Positions 8,532 through 19,273 of a DNA stretch of 64,000 nucleotides are shown here, piece by piece. Position numbers and translations under genes: made by a program. The stretch lies in assembly GCF_026626665.1 (NCBI RefSeq), contig NZ_JAPNKE010000002.1:5061168-5125167 (forward strand). Reading direction: 5' to 3'. Source of the stretch: Nannocystis pusilla (GTDB lineage Bacteria > Myxococcota_A > Polyangia > Nannocystales > Nannocystaceae). The stretch's first letter is position 1; each line of letters begins with the position of its first letter. The notes below the pieces were generated by a model, which was not told where the DNA came from, ran no database searches, and saw only the letters and a list, made by a program, of their open reading frames with translations.

Positions 8532-10338
8532 ATGCGTATTGGCGTGTTCTCCTGGTTATTCATGCTCTCTGCCTGCGACGCTGCGGGCCACGCTCCGGCG
8601 CCTTCGGCCCCGCCGCCCGTCGCTGCTGCGGCCGCGCCGGAGCCCGCCCCCACCCCGGCCGCGAGCTCGATCTCCGGGCGCCTCCGCGCGCACGACGGCT
8701 CCCCGCTGCGGTCAGCCGCTTTCACCCTCTATCGCAACGGCTTCATGAAACCGGTCGCCAGCGAGGCGCTGGCCGCCGACGGCAGCTTCCGCGTCGACGT
8801 CGAGCCCGGCTCCTACGTGCTCAGCGTCGCCGCGGTCGATCACGCCCAGGTCGTGCAGAACCTGCTGGTGAACGGTCCCGTCGAGGTCGAGGGCAACCTC
8901 GGCACCTACGCCCGGCCGCAGTCCCCCGAGGCCTTGCAGGTCAACCTGCAGTTCCTGGGCCCCGATCACGGCCCGCTCGCGGCCGAGTCCAGGACCCTCG
9001 CTCGCACCCCGGCCGGCACCTACCGGCTCGACCTCGCCAGCCGGCCGAAGCAGGCCGTGCAGATGCGCTACCAGCTCGGCGGCGGCGGCGGGCGCACCTA
9101 CAACGGCCCGCTCGCCGACCGCTACGAGCCCGACGGCGGCGGCGATTACTGGTCGGCCGTCGACCTCGCCGGCCGCGACGCGCTCGAGCTCGACCTCGCC
9201 GCCCTGCCGCCCGCGGGCAAGCCGGCGCAGCTCGAGTGGCGCGGCGAGCCGCCCGCGTTGCGCGCCGTCCGGCTCTACCGCGACGCCTGGCAGCCCCGGG
9301 TCTCCGCGCTGCAGCGCAGCATGCTACGCGAGGACGGGAACGTCCTCGACCCCGACGCGACCCAGAAGGCGAGCATGGCCGCGCTGGCCGCGGAGGCGCT
9401 CGCCGAGGCCGATGCCGCCGCCAGCGCCGACGAGCGCACCCTGCTGCGCCTCGCTCACCTCGATCTGTTCGTCGGCCACGACGACGACGCCGACGCCCGC
9501 GAGCGCGCCGACTGGTTGCTGGCGCGCGTCGATCCGCTCGACCCGCGGCTCGGCGTGTTCTGGAACATCCACAACCTCCTCGCCCGCGTACTCGACACCG
9601 CCGACGAGACCTTCGCCGCGCGCGCCGAGGCGTGGCTCGCCCGCTCCGAGGCCCACCCCGACCCCGAGGTCGCCCTCGGCGGCCTGGGTCTCCTCCTCTA
9701 TCGCGGCCGCGATCGCGGCCTCGACGCCCGCGTCGCCGAGCTGTACGCCCGCGTCCGCGAGCCGCGGTTCGCCGGCACGTACGCTGCCAAGCACCTCGCC
9801 GAGCAGTTCGACCCCGACCGCACGCTCCAGCGCGGCAAGCCGTTCCCCGACTTCGAGTTCCCGGCGCTCGCCGCCGGCGCCCCGCCGGTCGTGCAGGCCG
9901 ATCGCCGGGGTCGGATGTACTTCGTCGATCTGGGCGACCTGGTGCGGCCCCTGCGTCGGCGAAATGCGCGACCTCCACGCCGCCTACGCCGCCATCCACG
10001 GCCGCGAGGCCGGGCCGGGCGACGACGGCCTGCGCAAGCTCGGCCCGATCGAGCGGCCGCGGATCGAATTCGTGTTCGTCTCCACCGATCAGCGCCCCGG
10101 CGACGTCCAGGACTTCCGCGACAAGCACTGGTCGATGCCGTGGACGCACGCGTTCGTCGGCCGCGACGGCGAGGCCGCCACCATGGCCCGCTTCGGCTTC
10201 TCGGGCATCCCCACCGGCGTCCTCGTCGACGGCACCGGCACCATCATCGAGGTCGGCGCGGCCCTCCGCGGCGAACAGCTGCTGCCCACCCTCGAGCGGG
10301 CGCTCGCCGCCGCGACGTCCGCCGCCGGCCCCGGATGA
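8532..10338 (+). CDS. TlpA-like thioredoxin-fold lipoprotein, copy 2 (one apparent frameshift)
   Basis: A close paralogue of the preceding gene: lipoprotein signal (MRIGVFSWLFMLSAC), tether, beta domain starting GRLRAHDGSPLRSAAF, helical middle, and TlpA-type domain with WCGPC. The frame changes at about 9927, just before WATWCGPC. Compared with copy 1, GTCGATCTGG is two bases shorter than the matching ATCGAGTTCTGG. Restoring two bases rejoins the frames through the active site. An in-frame ATG also exists at 8520. Both copies end right before palindrome clusters, so the repeat was probably duplicated or acquired with the gene unit. Confidence 0.82.
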
Positions 10339-10339
10339 C

Positions 10340-10412
10340 CTCGCACGAGGCATGACCCCGAGGACATGCGCGAAAAGACATGTCTCATCGCGCATGTCCT
10401 TTCAAGCATGCT
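10340..10412. repeat. Palindrome cluster after TlpA copy 2
   Basis: ACATG/GCATG boxes with TCC and GGA arms run from 2 bases after the stop codon. Arms include GAGGACATGCGCG and GACATGTCTCATC. Some steps deviate from 14 nt. Confidence 0.72.
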
Positions 10413-10629
10413 CTCCCGACCACGTCGACTCCGCAGCCCGCGCGAGTGAGCGGGCCCGAGGTCCGCGGACGACTCGTCCGCTCCACCCCGTGCGCTCCCC
10501 GATTCTGCGCGCGTCTGGCGGGTCGAAGCCGACCGGGCCGCGCGGCGCCGACCGGTCGCGCGGCGTGCTCATCGTCCCCGCGCGGCCGTGCGCCCATTCC
10601 GGCATCACGATTCGTCTATGCTCGGCGCC

Positions 10630-12058
10630 ATGCCTGCGCCGAAGTTCGCCCTCCCTCTGCCGCTCCTGCTGGCCCTCCAGTCGGCTTGCAGCGAGCCCAC
10701 GAGTGACAGCACCGGCACCACCGGCGACGCCACCAGCGGCGGCGAGAGCAGCGACGGCAGCGGCCCCGCCACCGCGGACGGCACCACCAGCGGCGCCGCG
10801 ACCGACGGCACCACCGCCGCGGCGCCCACGACCTCGACCCCTGCGCCCGGCACCACCGACCCCGACCCGACGACCGGCACCACCGGCGACGAGGCCGAGG
10901 ACATCGCCATCGGCGAGTGGACCGACCTCCCCGGCGCCTGCCCCGACGGCACCCACCGCGTCGATCTGACCACCGTCGACGAGCTCGGCGCCGCCTCCCG
11001 CGGCGAGGGCGAGTTCGCCGACGACGGCCCCGGCACCTGTTACTTCATCCACGACGGCGACTACGCCGGCGAAGATCCGCTGCTCTACGTCGTGCGCGGC
11101 GGCACGGCCGACGCGCCGATCGTGTTCGTCGGCGAGAGCCGCGACGGCGTGCGCCTGGGCGGCCGCGTCACCTTCGCCGAGCAGGGCAGCCACGTCGTCC
11201 TCCGCAACCTGACCTTCGACATCGGCGGCTTCGCCAAGGCCGGCGCCTTCAACACCGCCAGCGTCGAGGCCGTCGAGGACATCACCATCGACCACGTCAC
11301 CTTCACCGGCGACTGCCAGACCGGCGAGGACGGCGGCCACATCGAGAGCAACGACGCCAAGGGCCTGCGCGTCGAGGCCTGCCTGATCGAGCGGTTCGGC
11401 CGCTGCGGCCCCGAGGGTCACCAGGACCACGGCATCTACCTCGCCAGCGGCAGCGACATCACCGTCGTCAACAACGTGATCCGCGCCAACGCTTCGCGGG
11501 GGATCCAGCTGTACACCCAGGACGGCGAGTACGGCACGCTCGCCGGCATCGTCATCGAGCGCAACCGGATCACCGAAAACGGCCACGCCGACTACGAGGA
11601 CGGCATCGTCATCAACGGGGCCGACCAAGGCACCATCACCGACGTGCTCGTCCGTCACAACCTTGATCTACGGCAACTACTACTCGGGCGTGCGCTTCGC
11701 CGGGCCCGCGACCGACGCGATCGTCATCGCGCGCAACACCTTCCACGCCAACGGCGCCGGCTCGACCGCCGACTCGCGCTCGGAGATCAACCTCGACGAC
11801 GCCGGCACCGCCGCGAACGCCACCATCCGCCGCAACATCTTCGCCGGCGGCCACAACCTCGTCAACGACTGCTTCGACGCCGCCGCCATGGCGTTCGCCA
11901 TCGACGACAACGTCGTCGACGGCCCCGTCACCGGCGGCGAAGCCGGCTGCGTCGGCGCCGTGATCACCGAGGCGCCGCAGTTCGCCGACCCCGCCGCGGC
12001 CGACTTCCACCCCGAGAACCCGGCCGTCGCCGCCTACGGCGCCTACGCCGACGACTGA
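10630..12058 (+). CDS. Lipoprotein with right-handed parallel beta-helix (one apparent frameshift)
   Basis: A surface lipoprotein of about 475 residues. The signal peptide ends in LALQSAC and is followed by about 65 residues of Thr/Gly/Ser tether. Repeating strands such as HVVLRNLTFDIGG, DITIDHVTFTGD, DITVVNNVIRANASRGIQL and GIVIERNRITENG are typical of pectin-lyase-like beta-helices. The ladder continues in another frame from 11663 (IYGNYYSGVRF, AIVIARNTFHANG, ATIRRNIFAGG). The break at about 11661 is one extra C (or two missing bases) in HN-LIYGNY. The ligand is probably a polysaccharide, by family analogy only. An alternative ATG lies at 10618. Bases 12059-12495 hold no gene, only a palindrome cluster. 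Confidence 0.8.
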
Positions 12059-12159
12059 CGCGCGCTGGCTCGCGCGCCACTCGGCTCCGGCCCGGGACAG
12101 CGCAGCTCCCCTCGCACAGGGTCACTGCGCTCCCTCCCTCGCGGGGCCGCCTCGACGAC

Positions 12160-12195
12160 CATGCTCCTTGCGACATGTCCACCAAGACATGTTCA
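12160..12195. repeat. Palindrome cluster
   Basis: CATGCTCCTTGCGACATG is followed by TCCACCAAGACATG, giving CATG boxes one repeat period apart. It lies in the otherwise empty 12059-12495 gap. Confidence 0.75.
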
Positions 12196-12495
12196 AAGGC
12201 TATCGTTGAGGCTCGCCGCCCTGACGAGCGCCGCGTCCGGGCGCGGCCTCGCGGGGCCACGCACGACGCGGCCTCGGCCTCGCCGTGCGGCCGCGACCGC
12301 CGCCGCGGCCGCGGCGGACTCGACGATGCATGCGCTTTGGTGGCGTCGGTTCGGTGTCCTTCGCCGGCCGCGGCTCGGCGGCCGGACCGCCGGCCTCGAG
12401 CTCGCCCCGGGCGGCGACGGCCGGGTGCTACGCTCTCCCGTCGCCGTTCAATGCCCGTGCGAGCGATGCATCCTCCAGGCGCGGAGAAGCCTCCC

Positions 12496-13126
12496 GTGAC
12501 TCTCGAACCCACCGAGGGCGACCGCTTCGCGTCCGCGCTGCTGGCCGGCGATCGTGCGGGCGCCCTCGCCTGCGCGCGCGAGGCGTTCGCGCGCGGCGTC
12601 GATCATTTGTACGAGGGCGTCGTGCAGCCCGCGCTCGTCCGGCTCGGGGACCTGTGGTCGTGCAACAAGATCACGATCGCCGAACAGCACGTGGCCACCG
12701 CGCTCGCCCAGTCGGTCCTGAGCGCGCTCTACCCCGAGTTTCCGTGGCCGCCGCCCGGGCCGCGGGCCCTCATCGCCTGCGTCGCGGGCGAGCACCACCA
12801 TGGGCGCGCGCATGGTCGCCGACCTGCTGACGCTCGACGGCTGGGACGGCGTGTTCCTCGGCGCCGACGTCGCCGACGACGCCTTGCTCGACCGGGTCGC
12901 GCAGACGCGGCCCGGGCTGGTGGTCCTGTCGTTGACGATGGCCACCCGTCGCCGCGCCCTCGCGTCGCTCGTCGCCAGGTTGCGGCGCCAGCCTTCGAAC
13001 CCGAAGATCCTCGTCGGCGGCTCCGCGATGCTCGGCAGGGAGCTCTCCGATCTGCCGGCCAGCGCGGGCGCCGTGCTGTCGTCGGCGCGCGCGGCCGTCG
13101 ATTGGGCGCGGAGGTGGAAGTCATGA
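12496..13126 (+). CDS. Cobalamin-binding sensor protein, CarH-sensor-like (one apparent frameshift)
   Basis: A protein of about 210 residues with the two-part B12-binding module of CarH/LitR photoreceptors but no HTH domain. The helical cap has W54-x9-Q-H65 (LGDLWSCNKITIAEQH). CarH has W-x9-E-H there, so the conserved Glu is Gln. The Rossmann part continues ACVAGEHH.. then MGARMVADLL and DGWDGVFLGAD. The frame breaks at about 12797. Restoring two bases, not deleting one, gives the expected E-x-H-x-x-G ligand spacing. The GTG at 12496 has GGAGAAG six bases upstream. The stop overlaps the ATG of the histidine kinase, so it is the likely sensory partner. Light or B12 sensing is inferred. Confidence 0.8.
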
Positions 13127-14262
13127 GCGACGGTTCGCTGCTCGCCGCGCTCCTCGAGCTGCCCCACGGCCTCGTCGTGCTCCACCTCGTCGACGGCCGG
13201 ATCTCCGCCGCCAGCCCGGCCACGAGCGCCCTGCTCGGCGCGCGCGCTCGCGTCGACGCGCGCATGGACGCGCTGGTCGAATCGGCGTCGCTCCGCAAGC
13301 TGACCGCCGCCCTGACCGCCGACGCGGCCGCCGTCTACGAGCTGCAAGTGACGGCGGACGGCGGAGACACCCGGCCGCTGCGATTTTTGGTCGTGCCGCT
13401 GCGGGCGCGCGAGCACCTCCTCGTCGCCGCGCCGCTCGATCCGCGCTACGGCGTGGACCTCGAGGCGCGGCTGTTCGCCAGCAACACCGAACTGGCCAAC
13501 CTGACCCGCGACCTCAGCCGCCGCGCCTGCGAGATCGAGGCCGCCCGGGCCGGGCTCGAGGCGCTCGGCTCGTTGCGCGACGACTTCATGGCCGCGATGG
13601 CCCACGACCTGCGCGCCCCGCTGACGACGATCGGGCTCCAGGCGGAGATGCTGGCGCGCGGCGCCGATCGCCCGTCCTCGGCCGAGATCGCCCGCCGCAG
13701 CGGCCTCATCGCCCGCAACGTCGCGCGGATGGACACCTTGATGACGCGGGTCCTCGAGGCCGCGCGGCTGGGTGGCGGCGTCGTCGCGCTCGAGCGCAGC
13801 CTGGTCTCGCTGGTCGACCTCGTCCACGAGGCCATGGAGGCGGTCCAGGGCGCCGCCGAGCGGGCCGGGGTCGCGCTCGAGGTGCGCTGCCCGGCCGCCG
13901 ATCCGCGGCTGTTCGTCGACCGCGTGCGGATCGGCCAGGTCCTGGGCAACGTGCTCGAGAACTCGGTGCGGCACACGCCGCCGGGCAGCACGCTCACGGT
14001 GACGATCACCGACGCGCCCGCGCGCGTGCGCTGCACCGTGTGCGACCAGGGCCCCGGCGTCCGGCCCGAGCTGCGCGACCAGATCTTCGAGCGCTTCGGC
14101 CGCGGCGAGCACGCCGGGATCGCCGGCCTCGGGCTGTACATCGCCCGCAAGGCCGCCCGGCTCCACGGCGGCGATCTGCGGGTCGAGGACGCGTCGCCCG
14201 TCGGCGCCGCGTTCGTCCTCGAGCTGCCGCGCGGCCTGCCGGACCAGCCTCCAAAGACATGA
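13123..14262 (+). CDS. Histidine kinase coupled to the cobalamin-binding protein
   Basis: A 379-residue soluble sensor kinase with no membrane segment. The N-terminal 110 residues resemble a PAS-like fold (GLVVLHLVDGRISAASPAT). A coiled linker follows, then an H-box (AMAHDLRAPLTTIGLQAEML), an N-box (NVLENSVRHTP), a G1 box (CDQGPGVRPELRDQIFERFG) and a G2 box (GLGLYIARKAARLHGG). The ATG overlaps the previous stop as ATGA and has GGAGGTGGAAG in front, so the two proteins are made together. No response regulator gene follows. Its last codons run into a palindrome cluster, so the repeat supplies the stop codon. Confidence 0.92.
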   Translation: MSDGSLLAALLELPHGLVVLHLVDGRISAASPATSALLGARARVDARMDALVESASLRKLTAALTADAAAVYELQVTADGGDTRPLRFLVVPLRAREHLLVAAPLDPRYGVDLEARLFASNTELANLTRDLSRRACEIEAARAGLEALGSLRDDFMAAMAHDLRAPLTTIGLQAEMLARGADRPSSAEIARRSGLIARNVARMDTLMTRVLEAARLGGGVVALERSLVSLVDLVHEAMEAVQGAAERAGVALEVRCPAADPRLFVDRVRIGQVLGNVLENSVRHTPPGSTLTVTITDAPARVRCTVCDQGPGVRPELRDQIFERFGRGEHAGIAGLGLYIARKAARLHGGDLRVEDASPVGAAFVLELPRGLPDQPPKT

Positions 14263-14312
14263 CCCTCCAGACATGCTCATCGGAGCATGTCCGGAAAACC
14301 ATGTCCTTTCGA
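14252..14312. repeat. Palindrome cluster between convergent genes
   Basis: Boxes of GACATG, GACATGCTCATCGGAGCATG and TCCGGAAAACCATG overlap the histidine kinase stop codon and end just before the RND pump stop. This is the only DNA between the two convergent genes, so it could serve both 3' ends. Confidence 0.8.
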
Positions 14313-14313
14313 G

Positions 14314-17300
14314 CTACTCCTCCTCGTCGCCGGCGAACGGCCGCGGCGCCAGGCCGACGTCGGCCAGGACCGCGTAGGCCGCGGGGATGACGATCAGCAC
14401 CAGCACCGTCGAGGCCGCCAGCCCGAACACGATCGACGCCGCCACCGGCACCAGCGACTGCGCGTGGCGGCTGGTCTCGAACATGATCGGGAACAGGCCG
14501 GCGATGGTCGTGGCCGACGTCAGCAGCACCGCGCGGAAGCGGTCGCGGCTGGCCTGGCCGGCGGCTTCCGCGGGCGAGTCGCCGCGGACGCGGGCCATGT
14601 TGATGAACTCCATCAGCAGGATCGAGTCGTTGACCACCACCCCCGAGATGGCGATGAGGCCGAAGATGCTCTGCGACGACAGCGGCATGCCCATCAGCAG
14701 GTGGCCCCAGATCACCCCGACGAACGCGAACGGGATCGCCAGCATCACGATGAGCGGCGCCACGAAGCTGCGGAACTGCAGGCTCAGCAGGGCGAACACC
14801 GCGAACAGCCCGATCATCATCCGCGTCAGCATCGAGCTCAGCGCCTCGGCCGACTGCTTGGCCGCCCCGCCGGCCGCCAGGCGGACCTCCGGGAACTCGC
14901 GCTCGATCTCCGGCGCCGCCTCGGCCATGAAGCGGCTCATCACCTCCGACGCGTTGGCCTCCTCGGTCGACACGTTGCCCGTCACCGTCACCGTGCGCAC
15001 GCTGTCGCGGCGGTTGAGGCGGGCGAAGCTGCTCGACAGCTCGATGGTGGCGATCGACCCGAGCGGCATGTTGACGCCGGGCGCGACCGTGATCGGCATC
15101 AGCTCGAGGTCGGCCATGGTGTCGCGGCCGCGCTGCTCGAGCTCGACGTAGAGCTCGTAGTCTTCGCCGTGGGTGTAGAACGTCTGCACCGACACGCCCG
15201 TCAGCGCCGAGCGGACCTGCTGGGCCACCGCGCTGCCGGTCAGGCCGTGGGAGCCCGCGCCCGGGCGCAGGCGCACGCGCACCTGCTCGCTGCCCGGGTC
15301 GAGGTTGTCGCCGACGTCGAACACCCCGGGGTTCTGCATGAACCACGCCTGGATCCGCTGCGACGCCTCCTTCGCGCGATCGAGGTCCTCGCACTGGATC
15401 TCGACCTCGATCGCGTTGCCGGCCGGGCCGCCCTTGGTGCCCTCGGCGAACTTCGTCACCGCCGCGCTCGGCAGCGGCCCCGTCTCCTCGCGCCACGCCT
15501 TCGAGAACGCGTCGAGCGTGGTCGAGCGCGCCTCGATGCCCAGCAGGTCGACCGACACCGTCGCCAGGTGCGGCCCCGACTCGTCGGTCACGTCGGCGTT
15601 GTAGTTGAAGCGGGCCGACACGTTGCGGACCAGCGGCCGCTGCTCCGGCTGCTCGGGCGTCAGCCTGTCGTTGACGCGCCAGGCCGCGGCCACCACCCGG
15701 TCGACCTCCTGCTGCGTGCGCTCCAGCGGCGCGCCCGGCGGCAGCGCCAGCCGAATTCGGCCACGTCGCCCTCGGCCGCCGGGAACGCCACGTAGCGCAG
15801 GCGCCCGCTCGACAGCATCCCGACCGAGCCGAGCAGCAGCGCCACCATCACCCCGAGCGTCGCCCAGCGGTGGCGGACGGCGAAGTCGACCGCCCCGCCG
15901 AGCCGGCGCTCGCGGAAGCGGGCGAACCCCGCGTCGAACCACGCGCGCGCCTTGCTCTTCGCGTTGGGGTCGACGTCGCGGAACGCGTGCGCCAGGTGGT
16001 TCGGCAGGATGAAGAACGCCTCGACCAGGCTGACCGCCAGCACCGCCACCAGCACGATCGGGATCACCTGCAGCACCCGGCCGATCCGGCCCTCGATGCC
16101 CATCAGCGGCAAGAACACCGCCACCGTCGTCAGGAACGACGACACCACCCCCGACGCGACCTGCTTGGCCGAGTCGACCGCCGCGCGCATCGCCGAGGCC
16201 CCGCGCTCGCGGTGGGCCGCGAAGTTCTCGGCGAACACGATCGCGTCGTCCATCACCAGGCCGAGCGCGACCAGCATCCCCATCATCGTCATCATGTTGA
16301 CGGTCTGGCCGAGCTGCTCGAGCACCCACAGCGAGCCGAGCACCGACACCGGCAGGCCGACCGCGACCCAGAACGCCAGGCGCACGTGGAAGAACAGCCA
16401 TAGCGTCACGAACACCAGCAGGAGCCCCTGCCACGCGTTGGTGAACAGCAGCCCGATCTGGTCGGCCACCGCCGAGGCCACGTTCTGCGTCAGCGTCAGC
16501 TTCACCCCGGTCGGCTTGCGCAGCTCCTGGTCGGCGAGGAACGCCTCGATCGAGCCGAGCACGTCGAGGCTGTCCTGCCACGCCGTCTTGGTGATCCCGA
16601 GCGTGCACGCGCGCTCGCCGTTGAACTGCGTCTGCTCCTCCTCGACCGCGAACGTGTCCTCGATCTCGGCCACGTCGGCCAGCCGGATCTCCGCGCCCCC
16701 GGCCGCGCCCTTGACCACGAGCTCGGCCAGCGCCGACACGTCGGTGCGCTTGTCCGAGTAGCGGACCAGGATGTCGCCGCCGGCGCGCTCGATCGTCCCG
16801 ATCGGGCTGTCGACGCTCTGGGCCTGCACCGCGGCCGCCACGTCGACGACCGACAGCCCGTGGCGGGCCAGCGCCGACTGCTTGAGCTGGATCAGGATCT
16901 GATGCGTCGAGAAGCCCGCGATCGTCACCTGGGCGATGTGCTCGTCGCGCAGCAATTCGCGGCGCAGCTGCTCGCAGTACAGCTTGAGGTCCTGGGCCGA
17001 CATCGGCCCCGTCACCGCGATCGAGGCCACCGGCGCGCGGCGGGTCGCCGCCGCCACCACCGGCGGGTCGAGGTCGGGCGGCAGGTCGCGCAGGCCGTCG
17101 ACCGCCGACTTCACGTCGGCCAGCACGTCGGCGAGCGGCACCTTGTCTTCGACATCGATCGTGATCGACGCCGAGCCCTCGCGGGCCTGCGACGTCATCA
17201 CCGCCACCCCGTCGAGCCCCGCGATCGCCTCCTCGATGCCCTGGACCAGCGTCTCGTCGACGATCTCCGCGTCCGCGCCGGGGTAGGCCGCGCTGATGCG

Positions 17301-17429
17301 GATCTGCGACGGCTCGAACTCCGGGTACGACTCGCGCCGCAGCCCCGGCAGCGCCACCAGGCCGAGGATCACGAACACCAACATCAACAGGTTTGCGGCC
17401 GTCGGGTGCCGCGCAAAGTAGACGATCAC
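14314..17429 (-). CDS. RND-family efflux transporter (AcrB/HAE type, one apparent frameshift)
   Basis: An inner-membrane proton-driven pump of about 1038 residues, the usual RND length. The N-terminal helix is IVYFARHPTAANLLMLVFVI. TM4 carries VMDDAIVFAENF, which holds the paired Asp residues of the proton relay. Docking and porter domains follow. The second half repeats the fold (IVMLAIPFAFVGVIWGHLL, GLIAISGVVVNDSILLMEF). The frame breaks at about 15755; one added base gives VAEIRLALPPGAPLERTQQ, a normal RND porter strand. It starts at GTG 17429, overlapping the adaptor stop. No outer-membrane factor gene is present. Substrate unknown. Confidence 0.9.
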
Positions 17430-18791
17430 GACGCCTCCCCGCGGGCCGCCCGCTGCAGCGCGGCGGTCCCCTCGTCATCGACGCGCGGCGCCAGCAGCAT
17501 CCCCGCCAGCGCCGGCACCAGGTCGGTCAGCACGATCTTGTCGCCGGCCTGCACCTCGCCGGTCACGCACACGTACTCCTCCTGCACCAGCGTCGCCTCG
17601 ACCTTGCGCAGCTCGAGCTTGTCCTCCGCGCCGACCACGTACAGCGTCCCGTCGTGGTAGGCCGCGCGCGGCACCGCCATGCAGTCGGCGCGCGGCGGCC
17701 CGCGCAGCTCGACCTCGACGTACAGCCCGCGGTTGAGCCGCGGCCCCTGCGGCTGCGCCCCGGCCTCGCGGTTCTCGTCGACCTGGACCACCGCGATCAT
17801 CATCCGCGTGTTCGGGTCGATCCCGCCGAACCGGCGGAACTTGCCCTTCCACGCCCGCTGCACCCCCTGGCCCTCGAGGCGCACGATCGCCTCGATCGAC
17901 TCCATCCGCGACGGCGCCCCCGGCTCCGGCCGCGGCTCGTCGGGTTGCGCGGCGGCAGCAGCGAGCCGAGGCTGCCGACCGGCACCTGCGCCGGGATCTC
18001 GAACACGTCGATGCCGTCGCCGACGATCAGCGCCTGCCCGCCGGTCACCACCTGCTCGAGCGCCGCGTTGACCTCGCGCAGGCGCATCGTGAACGGCGCC
18101 ACGATCTCCGTCTTCGCCAGCTCGAGCTTGGTCGTCGCCACCCCCGCCTGCTGCTGCTCGAGCTGCGCCTCGAGCACACGGCGGGTCGCCGGCAGCTCGC
18201 CGAGCGTGTTGCGGAACGTCTGCACCGTCTTCTCGGCGACGATCACCGCCTTCTCGGCGACCTCGACGTCGGTCAGCGGCGCCGCTCCTGCTCGTACAAC
18301 GAGCGCACGCGCGCGAGCTCGCCGCGGGCCAGCTCGAGCGAGCGCTCGTCGATCTTCAGGTTCGACGCCGCGCTGGCCTCGCGCGCCTTGATCTCGGCGA
18401 TCTGGGCCCGCACCGCCTTCACCACCGCCTCCGAGCGGCCCTGCTCGATCGCGTAGCTGCCGGGGTCGATCTTCAGCAGCACCGTCCCCTCCTGCACGAT
18501 CCGCCCCGGCTCGAGCCGGTCCGCCACATCGACCACCGTGCCCGACACCTGCGCCAGCGCTTGCCACTCGCGCTGGGCCTCGACCGCGCCGTAGCCGACC
18601 ACCCGCGGCACCACCTCGAGCGGCGCCAGCTCGAGCACGCGGACCGGGCGGCCCTGCTCGACCGCGGTGCGCTGGCGGGGCGCCGCGCGGGTCGCCTGCA
18701 GCCAGGCGTACACGCCGACCCCGACCAGGACGAAGGCGACGAAGGTGGCGACGCTGCGGAACAGGGGCTTGTCGTTGCTGGGAGTCGACAT
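17426..18791 (-). CDS. RND efflux periplasmic adaptor (HlyD/AcrA family, two apparent frameshifts)
   Basis: This is the membrane-fusion partner of the downstream RND pump, about 455 residues. It has an N-terminal anchor (FVAFVLVGVGVYAWL), a lipoyl half (GTVLLKIDPGSYAI), a long helical hairpin (AEKAVIVAEKTVQTFRNTL onward), the second lipoyl/beta-barrel part, and a membrane-proximal domain (GLYVEVELRG, VQAGDKIVLTDLVPALAGM). The frame breaks at about 18290 and 17935. Adding one base at each restores YEQGAAPLTDVEV and PPRNPDEPRPEPG. The start at 18791 directly precedes the anchor. The stop overlaps the pump GTG, showing an operon. Confidence 0.88.
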
Positions 18792-18873
18792 GCGTCGACG
18801 CCGACTCTACACCGCCGCCTGGGTCGTCGAGCGCAGCCGCGCCGCCGCCGCCGCCGCGATTACGATCCCGTTA

Positions 18874-18897
18874 CAACATGTCCCAAGAATCATGTAG
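18874..18897. repeat. Single palindrome
   Basis: ACATGTCCCAAGAATCATGT is one 14-nt interval of the family with a diverged right arm. It lies upstream of the adaptor gene and downstream of the small minus-strand gene. Confidence 0.6.
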
Positions 18898-18928
18898 TCC
18901 CGTGCACGAAGCCGGCGCGGAGATCCCC

Positions 18929-19189
18929 CTACGACGCCGCACGGGCCAGCGCCGAGAACTCGTCCCAGTGGTACACGTGGACGCCCGGGTCGTCGTAGCC
19001 GGCGGCGTCCTCGAGGTCGACCACGTGCTGCGTCAGCTTCGGCGACACCGGCGCGTCCGCGAGCGAGCGATGGCCGAGGCTGGTCACCCCTGCGAACGCG
19101 GGCGACCGCAGCAGCTCCTCCAGCGCCCGCCGCACCGGTCGCCCCCAGGATCGCCACACGTCACGTCGCTGCTCGCTGCATCGCCTCAA
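18929..19189 (-). CDS. Possible small protein or gene remnant, 86 residues
   Basis: An 86-residue frame whose composition looks coding (SPAFAGVTSLGHRSL, LTQHVVDLEDAAGYD, HVYHWDEFSALARAAS), unlike the Arg/Pro-rich shadow frames. I do not recognise it. The segment RALEELLRSPAFAGVTSLG faintly resembles a leucine-rich-repeat unit, so it could be the tail of a degraded LRR protein. It is divergent from the P450 gene. Confidence is low. Confidence 0.35.
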   Translation of the reverse strand: MRRCSEQRRDVWRSWGRPVRRALEELLRSPAFAGVTSLGHRSLADAPVSPKLTQHVVDLEDAAGYDDPGVHVYHWDEFSALARAAS

Positions 19190-19273
19190 TATCCCCTGAC
19201 GCGAGCGGCCACGCGCCGCGGTCGCCCTGGGCGCCGTGGCCGGCCGCGGACCGCCGTGCTAGACGGACCGCCG

